64,000 bases of DNA, taken from positions 121,011 to 185,010 of the forward strand of contig NZ_FLOC01000005.1 of assembly GCF_900089755.1 (NCBI RefSeq), in the 5' to 3' direction. The notes below the pieces were generated by a model. The model did no database searches, had not been told where the DNA came from, and saw only the letters and a program-made list of their open reading frames with translations. The stretch comes from Marinomonas aquimarina (lineage in GTDB: Bacteria; Pseudomonadota; Gammaproteobacteria; Pseudomonadales; Marinomonadaceae). Each line of letters opens with the position of its first letter. The stretch's first letter is position 1. The position numbers and the translations under genes were made by a program. Positions 48,972 to 58,004 of this stretch are shown here, piece by piece.

Positions 48972-49973
48972 CTACTCAAGCTCAAATCGAGCTAGATCTT
49001 TGCGTACGTAAGAAGAGAAGTCGAACTGCTCTCCCTGGTAAATAAATTCAGACACACCAGGCGCATAACCTAGAGTTACTCGGTATGGTGCTTGGCCATC
49101 TAATTCAAGGCTACTGCCAGCAGATTTTACGCCAGAAAAAAGAATTCGGCCGCTGCTATCACGAATTTCAGTCCAACAATCGGCTGAAAACTGCAGCACA
49201 ATGTCATGACTTGCGACGACGGGCTCAGGCGCTACCGTAGCAGGCTCGGCAACGTTTTCTGGTTCACGGGCCGCTTCGGCGACTTGTTCTGTATCGACCC
49301 CAGCATCTTCTAATAAGGCAATGGTCTCAGCAGACAACCCTGTCACTACCTCGTCAGCCGCCTCTTCTGTGGTATCACTTAGGCTCTCAGTTAGCGCTGC
49401 AAAGTCAATCTCAGCATCGGTTACTTCAGAATCAGTTTGAGTGGCTGCCGCAGGCGCTTCAATCGTATCCATATTAGAGGTGTTTTCATCTTCCGCTGCT
49501 TGCGTCATTTCGTCGCTCACTTGCTCTTGTGCTACAGCAGAGCTCTCTTCTGGTTCTGAGGATTGCGACGGCCACCAAAACACTACAAAAGCGATGATGG
49601 CAATAATGATCGCGGAAACGATCACAAAGATGGGGTCACGACCAGAGGATTGCGCTTGAACATTATCCACTGGGCGTAAATGGCTTTCTTTCACAGACTG
49701 CTGCTCATCAAAAGCAGCCAACACTTGATGATGATCTAGGCCTAATAGACGGCAGTAGCTTTTTAGATAGCCACGGGCAAAAGTAGCGGAACGAAAGCGC
49801 TCAAAGGCACCATTTTCTAGGGCATAGACACTGTCAATGGACAGCTTTAATTCGGTAGCCACCTGTCGCTCATCCAGCGCCAGGCTTAGACGTTTCGCTC
49901 TGAGGGTCTGACCAATATCCAAAGCCTGTTTGCCTTGCTCAGGAGCAATATCCATCTCTAATTCGGTTGTCAT
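48972..49973 (-). CDS. rodZ: Cytoskeletal protein RodZ
   Basis: Bitopic membrane protein that links MreB filaments to the cell-wall elongation machinery. The 333 residues comprise a cytoplasmic helix-turn-helix domain (about 15-85; [20 protein letters not shown]), a membrane helix (about 116-134, [18 protein letters not shown]), an acidic Glu/Ala/Thr-rich periplasmic linker, and a C-terminal DUF4115 beta domain (ending [19 protein letters not shown]). First gene of the rodZ-ispG-hisS-yfgM-bamB-der group. Confidence 0.95.
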   Translation of the reverse strand: MTTELEMDIAPEQGKQALDIGQTLRAKRLSLALDERQVATELKLSIDSVYALENGAFERFRSATFARGYLKSYCRLLGLDHHQVLAAFDEQQSVKESHLRPVDNVQAQSSGRDPIFVIVSAIIIAIIAFVVFWWPSQSSEPEESSAVAQEQVSDEMTQAAEDENTSNMDTIEAPAAATQTDSEVTDAEIDFAALTESLSDTTEEAADEVVTGLSAETIALLEDAGVDTEQVAEAAREPENVAEPATVAPEPVVASHDIVLQFSADCWTEIRDSSGRILFSGVKSAGSSLELDGQAPYRVTLGYAPGVSEFIYQGEQFDFSSYVRKDLARFELE

Positions 49974-50282
49974 GATCTTACCTTGGTAAAGCAGGCGGAA
50001 AGTGCTTAGCTACCCAAATGTAGGCCCCCCCCTGCAATGACGCGCAGGACTGACAAAACGGTAGCGTAACCAGTCCAATGTAGCGGACCAACCAATGCCT
50101 GAATATTAATAAAAAGCACTTTCTTTTATTCGCTTTGTATTAAATCAAGATTGCGGCCGCCCATCAAACCAATCACGCGAAAATGATGAAAATCTTTTCT
50201 ATCAACGGCAGGTTTTTGAGTGAATCTGACGTGTTACTGACAACAGGCGTCCACATCAGACTCTTTTCCTACAATAACGGGC
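49974..50282. other. rodZ-rlmN spacer with a G8 tract; no pilF
   Basis: A 309-nt gap with no credible gene; the type IV pilus gene pilF that often occupies this position is not there. On the minus strand a run of eight G (50025-50032) lies about 52 nt before the rodZ ATG, within the probable leader. Between it and rlmN there is AT-rich sequence that could hold the rodZ promoter, and an imperfect hairpin (about 50218-50266) just past rlmN whose T run faces the plus strand. Confidence 0.5.
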
Positions 50283-51398
50283 TTATTCCGTCACTTCACG
50301 CAGTTCAATGTATTTCTGTGAACGGCGAGTTTTATCAAGGAAATCACCCACCAGCTGACCACACGCTGCATCAATATCATCACCACGGGTAGTACGTACC
50401 GTTACCGTGTAACCGTCGTCGGCCAAGATTTTTTGGTAACGACGCGTTTGGTTATTCGATGGCTTTTCGTAACCGGAATGCGGGAACGGGTTAAATGGAA
50501 TCAAGTTGATCTTACATTCTAAGTTTTCAAGCAACTTCGACAGTTGACGCGCATGCTCTTCCTGATCGTTCACACCGGCCATGACCGTGTACTCGATGGT
50601 GATATGACGCTTGTCTGGCAGGTTGTCCAAATAATGCTGGCAGGCTTCTAGCAGATCTTCGATTGGGTACTTTTTGTTGATCGGCACCAATTCATTACGC
50701 AGCGCGTTATTTGGTGCGTGCAAAGAGATCGCCAAGGATACATCGGTACGCTTAACCAAATCGTAAATACGTGGCACCACACCAGAAGTACTCAGTGTCA
50801 CGCGACGCTTAGACAAACCGTAAGCATTGTCATGCATCATCAGCGTCATGGCATCCACCACTGGTTCAAAGTTCATCAGCGGTTCGCCCATGCCCATCAT
50901 GACCACGTTAGTGACGCGACGCGGGCCGTTTGGATCCATCGGACCAAAAGATTTGATCGCGATCCACACCTGACCAATGATTTCTGCAGGCGTTAGGTTA
51001 CGGTTAAAGCCCTGCTTACCGGTCGAACAGAAACTACAATCCAAAGAACAACCAACCTGTGAAGACACACATAAGGTCGCACGATCACCATCCGGAATCA
51101 GAACCGCTTCAACACAGTTATTCTGGCCACCTTCAGTGCGAATGATCCACTTGCGCGTACCATCGGTAGAAATGTTCTGTGAAACAATTTCCGGTGCACG
51201 GATCTCACAGATGTTTTCCAACTTAGCGCGCAACTTCTTACTAACATCCGTCATTTCTTCAAAGGACTCAGCGCCCTTTTGATGAATCCATTTCATCACT
51301 TGGGTTGCACGGAATTTCTTTTCGCCGATCGACTCAAAGAACTCGATGAGTTTATCAGGTGAAAGGCCAAGTAAATTAACTTTTGGGGTGTCAGTCAT
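50283..51398 (-). CDS. rlmN: 23S rRNA/tRNA adenine-C2 methyltransferase RlmN
   Basis: Radical SAM enzyme that methylates A2503 of 23S rRNA and A37 of some tRNAs. The 371 residues contain the cluster motif CSLDCSFC (CxxxCxxC) near 120, [11 protein letters not shown], and the catalytic Cys near the end in [12 protein letters not shown] take the ATG at 51398; the frame extends to a TTG at 51407. The gene lies between ndk and rodZ as in many relatives. Confidence 0.97.
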   Translation of the reverse strand: MTDTPKVNLLGLSPDKLIEFFESIGEKKFRATQVMKWIHQKGAESFEEMTDVSKKLRAKLENICEIRAPEIVSQNISTDGTRKWIIRTEGGQNNCVEAVLIPDGDRATLCVSSQVGCSLDCSFCSTGKQGFNRNLTPAEIIGQVWIAIKSFGPMDPNGPRRVTNVVMMGMGEPLMNFEPVVDAMTLMMHDNAYGLSKRRVTLSTSGVVPRIYDLVKRTDVSLAISLHAPNNALRNELVPINKKYPIEDLLEACQHYLDNLPDKRHITIEYTVMAGVNDQEEHARQLSKLLENLECKINLIPFNPFPHSGYEKPSNNQTRRYQKILADDGYTVTVRTTRGDDIDAACGQLVGDFLDKTRRSQKYIELREVTE

Positions 51399-51442
51399 AG
51401 GTATCAATCATTCGCTCTAAAGCGTTAAGTGTAGACAAAAAA

Positions 51443-51473
51443 GCTTCTGAAAAGGGATTACGCTTTTCAGAAG
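51443..51473 (-). terminator. Terminator 2 after ndk
   Basis: A perfect 12-bp stem (GCTTCTGAAAAG / CTTTTCAGAAGC) with a 7-nt loop, followed on the minus strand by TTTTTTG. It is the second of two hairpins between ndk and rlmN. Confidence 0.85.
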
Positions 51474-51483
51474 CCTCTGCAAA

Positions 51484-51506
51484 GAAGCGGGCCATAGGCC
51501 CGCTTC
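51484..51506 (-). terminator. Terminator 1 after ndk
   Basis: A perfect 10-bp GC-rich stem (GAAGCGGGCC / GGCCCGCTTC) with loop ATA; the following TTTGC is only weakly T-rich. It lies 10 nt upstream of the stronger hairpin, making a tandem stop. Confidence 0.6.
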
Positions 51507-51552
51507 CTCTTAAACCTGCTTTTCTAAATTGAAAAGGTAGGTCTTAAATCAA

Positions 51553-51960
51553 TTACTTACCGAAAAAGTAAGCAACTTCACGTGCAGCAGACTCAACAGA
51601 GTCAGAACCGTGAACAGCGTTCGCATCGATAGACTCAGCGTAATCTGCACGTAGAGTACCAGCAGCAGCTTCTTTAGGGTTAGTTGCACCCATTAGCTCG
51701 CGGTGACGTAGAACAGCGCCTTCGCCTTCAAGAACAGAAACAACAACAGGACCAGAAGTCATGAATGCAACTAGGTCGTTGTAGAATGGACGCTCTTTGT
51801 GCTCAGCGTAGAAACCACCAGCTAGCTCGTCGTCTAGTTGAATCATTTTCGCTTCAACGATTTTCAGACCAGCACGCTCGAAACGAGTGTAGATTTCACC
51901 GATTACGTTTTTAGCAACAGCATCTGGCTTGATGATAGATAGAGTGCGTTCTAGCGCCAT
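51553..51960 (-). CDS. ndk: Nucleoside-diphosphate kinase
   Basis: Equalises NDP and NTP pools by a ping-pong phospho-His mechanism. With the ATG at 51960 (TTTGGAG upstream) the protein has 135 residues, close to the 140-143 typical. [12 protein letters not shown] opens the fold; NAVHGSDS carries the phospho-acceptor His. The frame extends 4 codons further up but without a ribosome site. Codon use is strongly biased, indicating high expression. A TATAAT (52032-52037) stands upstream. Confidence 0.97.
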   Translation of the reverse strand: MALERTLSIIKPDAVAKNVIGEIYTRFERAGLKIVEAKMIQLDDELAGGFYAEHKERPFYNDLVAFMTSGPVVVSVLEGEGAVLRHRELMGATNPKEAAAGTLRADYAESIDANAVHGSDSVESAAREVAYFFGK

Positions 51961-52087
51961 GTTAAACTCCAAATTTGAATTTCAATGGCCACACGATATT
52001 GTGGGGCCGACTAATAAGTTTTAGCGTGCGGATTATACGCATGTCTTTATGAAATTTGTATGTATCCACAGCGTTTTTTTTTAGGGT

Positions 52088-52109
52088 AAAACGCGAAAAT
52101 ACGCGTTTT
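52088..52109 (-). terminator. Probable terminator after iscS
   Basis: A perfect 8-bp stem (AAAACGCG / CGCGTTTT) with a 6-nt loop 8 nt past the iscS stop codon. The T's belong to the stem and the next bases are ACCC, so efficiency is uncertain. Confidence 0.55.
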
Positions 52110-52117
52110 TAAACAAT

Positions 52118-53269
52118 TTATGCGCCACGCAACTGAGATACGGCGTTTTTCACGGTTTCGATAACGAAATCGATCTCTTCTGCTGTGGTAAAGCGCCCCA
52201 CCGACATACGCAGTGATGCATGGGCCAATTCGTCTGATAAACCAATGGCACGCAGCACATAGGAAGGCTCTAGGCTGGCAGAAGTACACGCCGAACCAGA
52301 TGAAAGCGCCACGTCGGCTAACGACATCAACAGCACTTCCCCTTCAACACCATCAAAGCCAACATTGATCACGCCAGCGACACGATTTTCTGAATCGCCA
52401 TTTAGGTGTACGCCAGGCATTTCCGACAAACCCTGCCACAGCTTTTCACGTAATGCCGTGATGCGCTCGCAGTCGCTTGCCATGTCCGCTTTGGCAATAG
52501 CAAAGGCTTCGCCCATGCCCACGATTTGGTGGGTCGCCAATGTACCTGAACGCATGCCACGCTCATGGCCACCACCATGAATCTGTGCTTCCAGCTTCAC
52601 TTTCGGCGAGCGGCGTACATACAAGGCACCAATGCCTTTCGGGCCATAGGTTTTATGGGCCGTCAACGACATCAAGTCAACGTTCATTGCATTGACATCA
52701 ATCGCAACTTTGCCAGTCGTTTGTGCTGCATCCACGTGCAGATAAATACCACGGGCACGAGTCTCTTTGCCGATGGCCGCAATATCCGTCACGACGCCTA
52801 ACTCATTATTGCCGTGCATTAACGATACTAAAATCGTATCGTCACGCAGCGCTGCAACAACGCTGTCCACGGCAACTTCGCCATGAGCATTAGGCTGTAA
52901 ATAGGTCACTTCAAAGCCTTCTTTCTCAAGCTGGCGGCAAGGGTCCAGTACGGCTTTGTGCTCAATCATTGAGGTCACAATATGGCGCCCCTTCAGCTTA
53001 TTCGCTTGCGCCACACCTTTGATCGCCAGATTGTTCGCTTCTGTTGCACCGGACGTCCAAACGATTTCACGGGCATCCGCCTCGATTAGCTCCGCCACCT
53101 GCAAACGCGCATCTTCCACAGCCTCTTCTGCACGCCAGCCAAATAGGTGCGAGCGCGAAGCAGGGTTGCCAAAGTTGCCGTCTTGGGTCAGACATTGCAT
53201 CATTTTTTCGGCAACACGTGGATCTACCGGTGTCGTCGCTGAGTTGTCGAGGTAAACAGGTGTTTGCAT
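52118..53269 (-). CDS. iscS: Cysteine desulfurase, IscS type without the C-terminal tail
   Basis: PLP enzyme that takes sulfur from cysteine as a persulfide for Fe-S clusters and tRNA thiolation. The 383 residues follow E. coli IscS closely from the start ([20 protein letters not shown]); Schiff-base Lys in [10 protein letters not shown] and persulfide Cys in [17 protein letters not shown] on the long group I loop. E. coli IscS (404 residues) continues about 20 residues beyond the point where this one stops (AVSQLRGA); that tail is needed for IscU docking. No IscU, HscAB or Fdx gene is present. It lies 24 nt after sufE, at the end of the suf operon, alongside a second desulfurase, SufS. Confidence 0.93.
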   Translation of the reverse strand: MQTPVYLDNSATTPVDPRVAEKMMQCLTQDGNFGNPASRSHLFGWRAEEAVEDARLQVAELIEADAREIVWTSGATEANNLAIKGVAQANKLKGRHIVTSMIEHKAVLDPCRQLEKEGFEVTYLQPNAHGEVAVDSVVAALRDDTILVSLMHGNNELGVVTDIAAIGKETRARGIYLHVDAAQTTGKVAIDVNAMNVDLMSLTAHKTYGPKGIGALYVRRSPKVKLEAQIHGGGHERGMRSGTLATHQIVGMGEAFAIAKADMASDCERITALREKLWQGLSEMPGVHLNGDSENRVAGVINVGFDGVEGEVLLMSLADVALSSGSACTSASLEPSYVLRAIGLSDELAHASLRMSVGRFTTAEEIDFVIETVKNAVSQLRGA

Positions 53270-53293
53270 TAGAACTCTCCGAGGTAACGCAGG

Positions 53294-53719
53294 TTAAACA
53301 GATGCTTGGGCAATGGCTTGTACACGCCCCACAATCGAGCGTAGGCCGTTACCACGAGTAGGACTCAAGTGACTTTCAAGATCCAACTCAGAGAAATAGC
53401 CATCAATGTCGAATGCTAAAATGTCGGCCGGCGTTCTCTCGTTGTAAGCCGCCATCACTAACCCCAACAAGCCACGCACAATCACCGCATCGCTATCGAC
53501 AGAAAAGGTTAACACCTCTCCTTTGGTCGCATCTTGCGCACTGCCAGGTTGAATCCAGACATTACTCTGACAACCTTTCACTAAGCGCTCTGGGGTACGC
53601 CAAGCGTCGTCGAACTCAGGCAGAGACTTGCCTAAGTCGATAATGTATTTGTACTTCTCTTCCCAATCATCAAAGAAAGAAATGTCATCAATAATCTCTT
53701 CTGGTGTCGGTAAAGACAT
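53294..53719 (-). CDS. sufE: Cysteine desulfuration protein SufE
   Basis: Sulfur acceptor that stimulates SufS and passes persulfide to SufB. The 141 residues have the acceptor Cys in RLVKGCQSNVW (about 50) and the family's ADSDA-like VDSDAVIVRGLLGLV. It is separated from sufT by 128 nt that include a hairpin terminator, and is followed closely by iscS, so sufE-iscS may form a sub-unit of the operon with lower or separate expression. Confidence 0.95.
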   Translation of the reverse strand: MSLPTPEEIIDDISFFDDWEEKYKYIIDLGKSLPEFDDAWRTPERLVKGCQSNVWIQPGSAQDATKGEVLTFSVDSDAVIVRGLLGLVMAAYNERTPADILAFDIDGYFSELDLESHLSPTRGNGLRSIVGRVQAIAQASV

Positions 53720-53782
53720 AACGCCTCGCTAAATTGAGTCTCTGAATTAAATAGTGCGATAGATTGAATGGCACAAAAAGAA

Positions 53783-53810
53783 ACGGCCAATGGTTGAAGT
53801 CATTGGCCGT
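53783..53810 (-). terminator. Terminator or attenuator between sufT and sufE
   Basis: A perfect 10-bp stem (ACGGCCAATG / CATTGGCCGT) with an 8-nt loop, followed on the minus strand by TTTCTTTTTG. It stands inside the gene series and should reduce read-through into sufE-iscS. A weak promoter (TTGTGC, 17 nt, TATTTA) may follow it. Confidence 0.7.
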
Positions 53811-53847
53811 CGCTATTGTAGTCGATTTTACGCTGGAACTGTATGCG

Positions 53848-54378
53848 TTAGAAGAACAAGCCAGCTTCAAGCTGTGCTTCTTCACTCATCATTTCACGTG
53901 ACCATGGTGGATCAAATACAAGCTCAACATTCACATTGGCAACATTTGGTACTTTTGCCACACGATATTTCACATCGCTTACCAGTACAGGTCCCATGCC
54001 ACAGCCTGGAGCCGTTAGCGTCATTTGAATAGCAACGCCCTTGTCTGCTTGATCAACCGCTACCTTATAAACCAAACCTAGGGACACCAAACTGATGGGA
54101 ATCTCTGGGTCATAGACACTGTCCAATGCTTGCCATACTTGCTCTTCAACAATCTGACCTGAGCCATCGTCCGCGAAGCTCAGTACTTCTGGCTCCTGAC
54201 CGATAGCATCCGCATCAGTGCCATCAATACGTAGCATGTTGCCTTGAAAAGTCACCGTGTAATTACCACCCAACGCTTGGTTGATGGTAATAAACTGACC
54301 TTCTGGAATGGTGGTGGGTTCACCGCTTGGGACTCGGCGAGCGGGACACTCGCGCTGAGTTACGACCATTTTCTGCAT
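53848..54378 (-). CDS. sufT: SufT, MIP18-family Fe-S assembly factor
   Basis: A 176-residue protein with an N-terminal unique part (about 1-75) and a C-terminal MIP18/DUF59 domain (about 80-170: VWQALDSVYDPEIPISLVSLGLVY and the conserved TAPGCGMGP with Cys). SufT helps mature Fe-S proteins, notably under high demand; its exact role differs between species. It lies 4 nt after sufA. Confidence 0.93.
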   Translation of the reverse strand: MQKMVVTQRECPARRVPSGEPTTIPEGQFITINQALGGNYTVTFQGNMLRIDGTDADAIGQEPEVLSFADDGSGQIVEEQVWQALDSVYDPEIPISLVSLGLVYKVAVDQADKGVAIQMTLTAPGCGMGPVLVSDVKYRVAKVPNVANVNVELVFDPPWSREMMSEEAQLEAGLFF

Positions 54379-54382
54379 GCTG

Positions 54383-54736
54383 TTAATTCACACTAAAGCT
54401 TTCGCCGCAGCCGCATTCCGCAACCACATTGGGGTTATTAAATTTTACCACTTGGTTAATGCCTTCGCGCACCAAGTCAATCTCCGTACCTTTTAACAAG
54501 GTCAAAGACTCATCGTTAATCGCGAGCTTCACACCATCAAAATCTATGATGGCATCACCCTCTTGCGCCGCGTCAACGATATCAAGTACATAAGCGTAAC
54601 CTGTACAGCCACTCTCTTTGGTGCTCAGGCGGACAAGGCTACCTTCATTTTGCGACGTAAGCTTGGATGCAAAAAACTTACGTGCAGCATCGGTCATGGT
54701 GACCGACTGATTCGGATCGAATGTTTCTGTCGACAT
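54383..54736 (-). CDS. sufA: A-type Fe-S carrier (SufA/IscA family)
   Basis: A 117-residue HesB/IscA fold protein that carries Fe-S clusters from SufBCD to targets. The three cluster cysteines are in ESGCTGYAY and the C-terminal CGCGESF. It is 8 nt after sufS. By position it is SufA; sequence alone cannot exclude ErpA or IscA naming. Confidence 0.93.
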   Translation of the reverse strand: MSTETFDPNQSVTMTDAARKFFASKLTSQNEGSLVRLSTKESGCTGYAYVLDIVDAAQEGDAIIDFDGVKLAINDESLTLLKGTEIDLVREGINQVVKFNNPNVVAECGCGESFSVN

Positions 54737-54744
54737 AATGCCTC

Positions 54745-55962
54745 CTAGGCCAACATCATGTACACTTTTTTCAAAGCTTTAAAGAATTGCTCGACTTCTT
54801 CAATCGTAGTGTAAATCGAGAACGACATACGTGCCGTACCTGGCACGCCAAAACGAGCCATCAAAGGCTGGGCACAGTGATCACCGGTACGAATCGCAAT
54901 ACCTTGACGGTCTAGCAAGAAACCAATGTCCGCAGGGTGACCTTGGTCCAATACAAAACTGAACGCACCAACTTTGTCTTCCGCTTCACCGATCATGCGC
55001 AAACCATCAAACTCTTTGGCAAGCTCGGTTGCACGCGCCATCAGAGCTTTTTCATGCGCCGCCACCTCAGCATAGTCAAATGAACTGAACCAACGGATAG
55101 CCTCACCCATGGCAATGGCATCACCAACATTTGGCGTGCCCGCTTCAAGGCGATAAGGCAACACATTCCAAGTCGCGTCTTGTAGCGTCACGACAGAAAT
55201 CATCTCGCCACCGGTTTGCCATACAGGCCATTCAGCCAACAACTCTTCTTTGCCCCATAACGCACCAATGCCCATCGGACCGTAGATTTTATGTCCTGAA
55301 AAGGCATAAAAATCGCAACCAATGTCTTGTACGTCGACATTACCGTGGGCAATACCTTGAGCACCGTCGATGAACACCCAAGCATCAAATTGCTTCGCTT
55401 GCTCCGTCAACCATTTAACCGGGTTTACCGTACCCAGCGAGTTGGATACATGCGGGAAAGCCACCAGCTTGGTATTTTCATTTAGCAATGAAACGTACGC
55501 GTCTAGGTCCAGCTCGCCTTTATCGGTTACTGGCACAGTACGAAGCGTCGCACCTGCTGCTTTACAAGCTTGCTGCCAAGTAACAATGTTGGCATGGTGT
55601 TCCATGCCCGTCACGATTACTTCATCAGAGCTTGTAAGCAGTTTCGACAAACCGTTGGCAATCATATTGATGCCTTCAGTCGTACCAGACGTCCAAATTA
55701 CTTCTTCACGCTTAGGCGCGTTAATGAAGTCTTTAATGATGTCGCGTGCATTCTCAAACTTACGCGTCGCTTCATCCGCTAGACGGTGCGCGCCACGGTG
55801 TACGTTCGAGTTATAGTGAGAGTAATACTCCACCAGCGCATCAATGACACACTGCGGCTTCTGGGTCGTCGCCGCGTTATCAAGATAGATAAGAGGATTG
55901 CCATCGATTTCGCGTTTTAAAATGGGAAACTGCTCGCGAATAGCAGCGACATCAAGACTCAT
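54745..55962 (-). CDS. sufS: Cysteine desulfurase SufS (group II)
   Basis: PLP-dependent desulfurase that works with SufE. In 405 residues: NAATTQKP near the N-terminus, Schiff-base Lys in FSGHKIYGPMG (about 225), and catalytic Cys on the short group II loop in IRTGDHCAQPLMARFG (about 362). It lies 11 nt after sufD. Confidence 0.97.
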   Translation of the reverse strand: MSLDVAAIREQFPILKREIDGNPLIYLDNAATTQKPQCVIDALVEYYSHYNSNVHRGAHRLADEATRKFENARDIIKDFINAPKREEVIWTSGTTEGINMIANGLSKLLTSSDEVIVTGMEHHANIVTWQQACKAAGATLRTVPVTDKGELDLDAYVSLLNENTKLVAFPHVSNSLGTVNPVKWLTEQAKQFDAWVFIDGAQGIAHGNVDVQDIGCDFYAFSGHKIYGPMGIGALWGKEELLAEWPVWQTGGEMISVVTLQDATWNVLPYRLEAGTPNVGDAIAMGEAIRWFSSFDYAEVAAHEKALMARATELAKEFDGLRMIGEAEDKVGAFSFVLDQGHPADIGFLLDRQGIAIRTGDHCAQPLMARFGVPGTARMSFSIYTTIEEVEQFFKALKKVYMMLA

Positions 55963-55973
55963 GGACTTCTCGC

Positions 55974-57197
55974 TTATTTCACTTCCATCTGAGAAAATCG
56001 GTCACGAATAATCGGACGCACCCATTCCGCCAACTCTGCAGTTGGCATCTGGTCGATCAACTCATTAATAAAACCAAAGCTCAACATTAGCTGTGCTTGG
56101 GAACGACTAACACCGCGTGTTTGCAGGTAGTACAAGGCCTTCTTATCGATCTCTGCGATGGTCGCGCCGTGGGCACAACGCACATCGTCAGCGTAGATTT
56201 CCAGCTCAGGCTTAGTATTGATTTCCGCCTTGTCAGACATCAACAAGTTGCGGTTATTTAGCTCAGCCAAGGTCTTCTGCGCATCACGGTGAATATGGAT
56301 ACGGCCGTTGAATACCGCACGGCTGCTATCGCCAGCAATACCACGAATATTTTCTTCCGTGGTACAGTTTGGCACCGCGTGCTCAACGTTAGCGTGCAAG
56401 TCGAACAACTCTTTACCGTCTAGCAGGTAGATGGCATTCAGCTTAGCGTCCGCTTTTTCACCCGCGTGAATGATATCTGTATCAATACGCTGTAAATCGC
56501 TACCAAAGCCAATGATGCTGCTGTTCAAAGACGCACTTTCTAGCAGTTTAAAGTGACACCCACCGATGGCCACATTGTCTGCAGCCTGCAACGCAAAACG
56601 GTAATGCTCAAGCGTTGCTTCAGCACCGATTTGGTATTCGGTGTAAGCTGTGGTTAGGGACGCACCCTGACCTTCAGCGTTTTCCACTACTTTAAGGGAA
56701 GCACCGGCTTTGATGTCAACGATCACACGAATGTGGCCTTGGGCACCATTGCTTAGCAAGTTGTTGATACGTAGCAATTGCTCAATTGCTACGCCTTCCG
56801 CAACCGTTACCACAGCAACGTCAGCGGCTAGCACATCATTGACTAGACCGAATACATGACGCTCGGGCTTGATCTCTGCGAACAAGCTCGACTCTTGCAT
56901 TTCAATCGTCAGACCTTCAGGTAGATCTTCTGGTAGCGATACCAGCTGACCGTCCACAAACGTCAACTCAAGGAATTCAAGACCTTCAACCGCTACCGGT
57001 TCAAGCTCAGGAGATTCTTCTTTAAAAATGGCCGCACTGCGCTCTACTGCACGAAGTGGTGTGTACTTCCATGCTTCCGTTTTACGGGTTGGCCATTTAA
57101 TGTCTTTTAATAGCGCAAGCGACGTCGCTCGCTGGTCTTCAAAACCATCTTGAATGCTGTCGGCACGAGCGATGGCTTGTTGTAACCATTCACTCAT
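55974..57197 (-). CDS. sufD: Fe-S cluster assembly protein SufD
   Basis: Scaffold partner of SufB in the SufBC2D complex. The 407 residues contain the N-terminal helical domain and the right-handed beta-helix core ending in EIYADDVRCAHGATIAEID, whose His is conserved and implicated in cluster formation, plus the C-terminal helical region. It is 2 nt after sufC. Confidence 0.96.
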   Translation of the reverse strand: MSEWLQQAIARADSIQDGFEDQRATSLALLKDIKWPTRKTEAWKYTPLRAVERSAAIFKEESPELEPVAVEGLEFLELTFVDGQLVSLPEDLPEGLTIEMQESSLFAEIKPERHVFGLVNDVLAADVAVVTVAEGVAIEQLLRINNLLSNGAQGHIRVIVDIKAGASLKVVENAEGQGASLTTAYTEYQIGAEATLEHYRFALQAADNVAIGGCHFKLLESASLNSSIIGFGSDLQRIDTDIIHAGEKADAKLNAIYLLDGKELFDLHANVEHAVPNCTTEENIRGIAGDSSRAVFNGRIHIHRDAQKTLAELNNRNLLMSDKAEINTKPELEIYADDVRCAHGATIAEIDKKALYYLQTRGVSRSQAQLMLSFGFINELIDQMPTAELAEWVRPIIRDRFSQMEVK

Positions 57198-57199
57198 GA

Positions 57200-57985
57200 T
57201 TAATCCTCTAGCTCGTCTTCTGTAGGCTCAGCTTGCAACCAAGAGTAACCTTGTGCTTCCAGCTCTTTCGCCAGTGACGCATCACCGCTTTTCACGATTT
57301 TGCCGTCTGCAAGCACGTGTACAAAGTCAGGCTTGATGTAGTCCAGTAGACGCTGGTAGTGCGTCACAACGATGAAGCTACGCTCAGGAGAACGCTGGCT
57401 GTTAACACCGTTTGCGACCACTTGCATGGCGTCGATATCTAGACCTGAATCGGTTTCATCTAGGATACAAAGCTTTGGTTGTAGCAAAATCATCTGCATG
57501 ATTTCGTTACGTTTCTTCTCACCACCGGAGAAGCCTTCGTTCACACCACGTTTAAGGAATGACACTGGCAAGTTCACTTGCTTACACGCTTCTTTGGCAA
57601 TTTTCAGGAATTCAGCAGACGTCAATGCTTCTTCACCGCGTGCTTCACGCTGCGCATCAACCGCTACTTTCAAGAACTCAAGGTTGCTCACGCCAGGAAT
57701 TTCAACTGGGTATTGGAACGCTAGGAAAAGACCTGCACGGGCACGATCCTCTACTTCCATCTCAAGTAGATCTTCACCATCTAGAGTGGCAGAACCGCTG
57801 TCTACTTCATAGCCATCACGACCAGACAGAACATAGCCTGTAGTCGATTTACCAGCACCGTTCGGGCCCATTATGGCATGAACTTCACCTGGTTTAATGT
57901 CTAGGTTGAGACCTTTGAGAATGTTTTTTTCTTCTACACTCGCGTGCAAATCTTTGATCGATAACAAAGTGTTTTCGTTTGACAT
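57200..57985 (-). CDS. sufC: Fe-S cluster assembly ATPase SufC
   Basis: ABC-type ATPase that drives conformational change of SufBD. With the ATG at 57985 the protein has 261 residues and starts MSNENTLLSIKDLHASV, with AGGAA upstream; the frame extends another 25 codons into sufB but that is rejected. Walker A GPNGAGKST, signature FSGGEKKRNEIMQ and Walker B LCILDETDSGLD are present. Confidence 0.96.
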   Translation of the reverse strand: MSNENTLLSIKDLHASVEEKNILKGLNLDIKPGEVHAIMGPNGAGKSTTGYVLSGRDGYEVDSGSATLDGEDLLEMEVEDRARAGLFLAFQYPVEIPGVSNLEFLKVAVDAQREARGEEALTSAEFLKIAKEACKQVNLPVSFLKRGVNEGFSGGEKKRNEIMQMILLQPKLCILDETDSGLDIDAMQVVANGVNSQRSPERSFIVVTHYQRLLDYIKPDFVHVLADGKIVKSGDASLAKELEAQGYSWLQAEPTEDELED

Positions 57986-58004
57986 GTTCAATGGGTTCCT
58001 CAAC

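Noticed and set aside
50183..50392. Small plus-strand open frame between rodZ and rlmN
   Set aside because: More than half of it lies antisense within rlmN, it has no ribosome site and resembles no known protein.
52047..52289. Frameshifted C-terminal tail of IscS
   Set aside because: I looked in the other minus-strand frame around the stop and found no sequence resembling the missing IscS tail, so the short end looks genuine.
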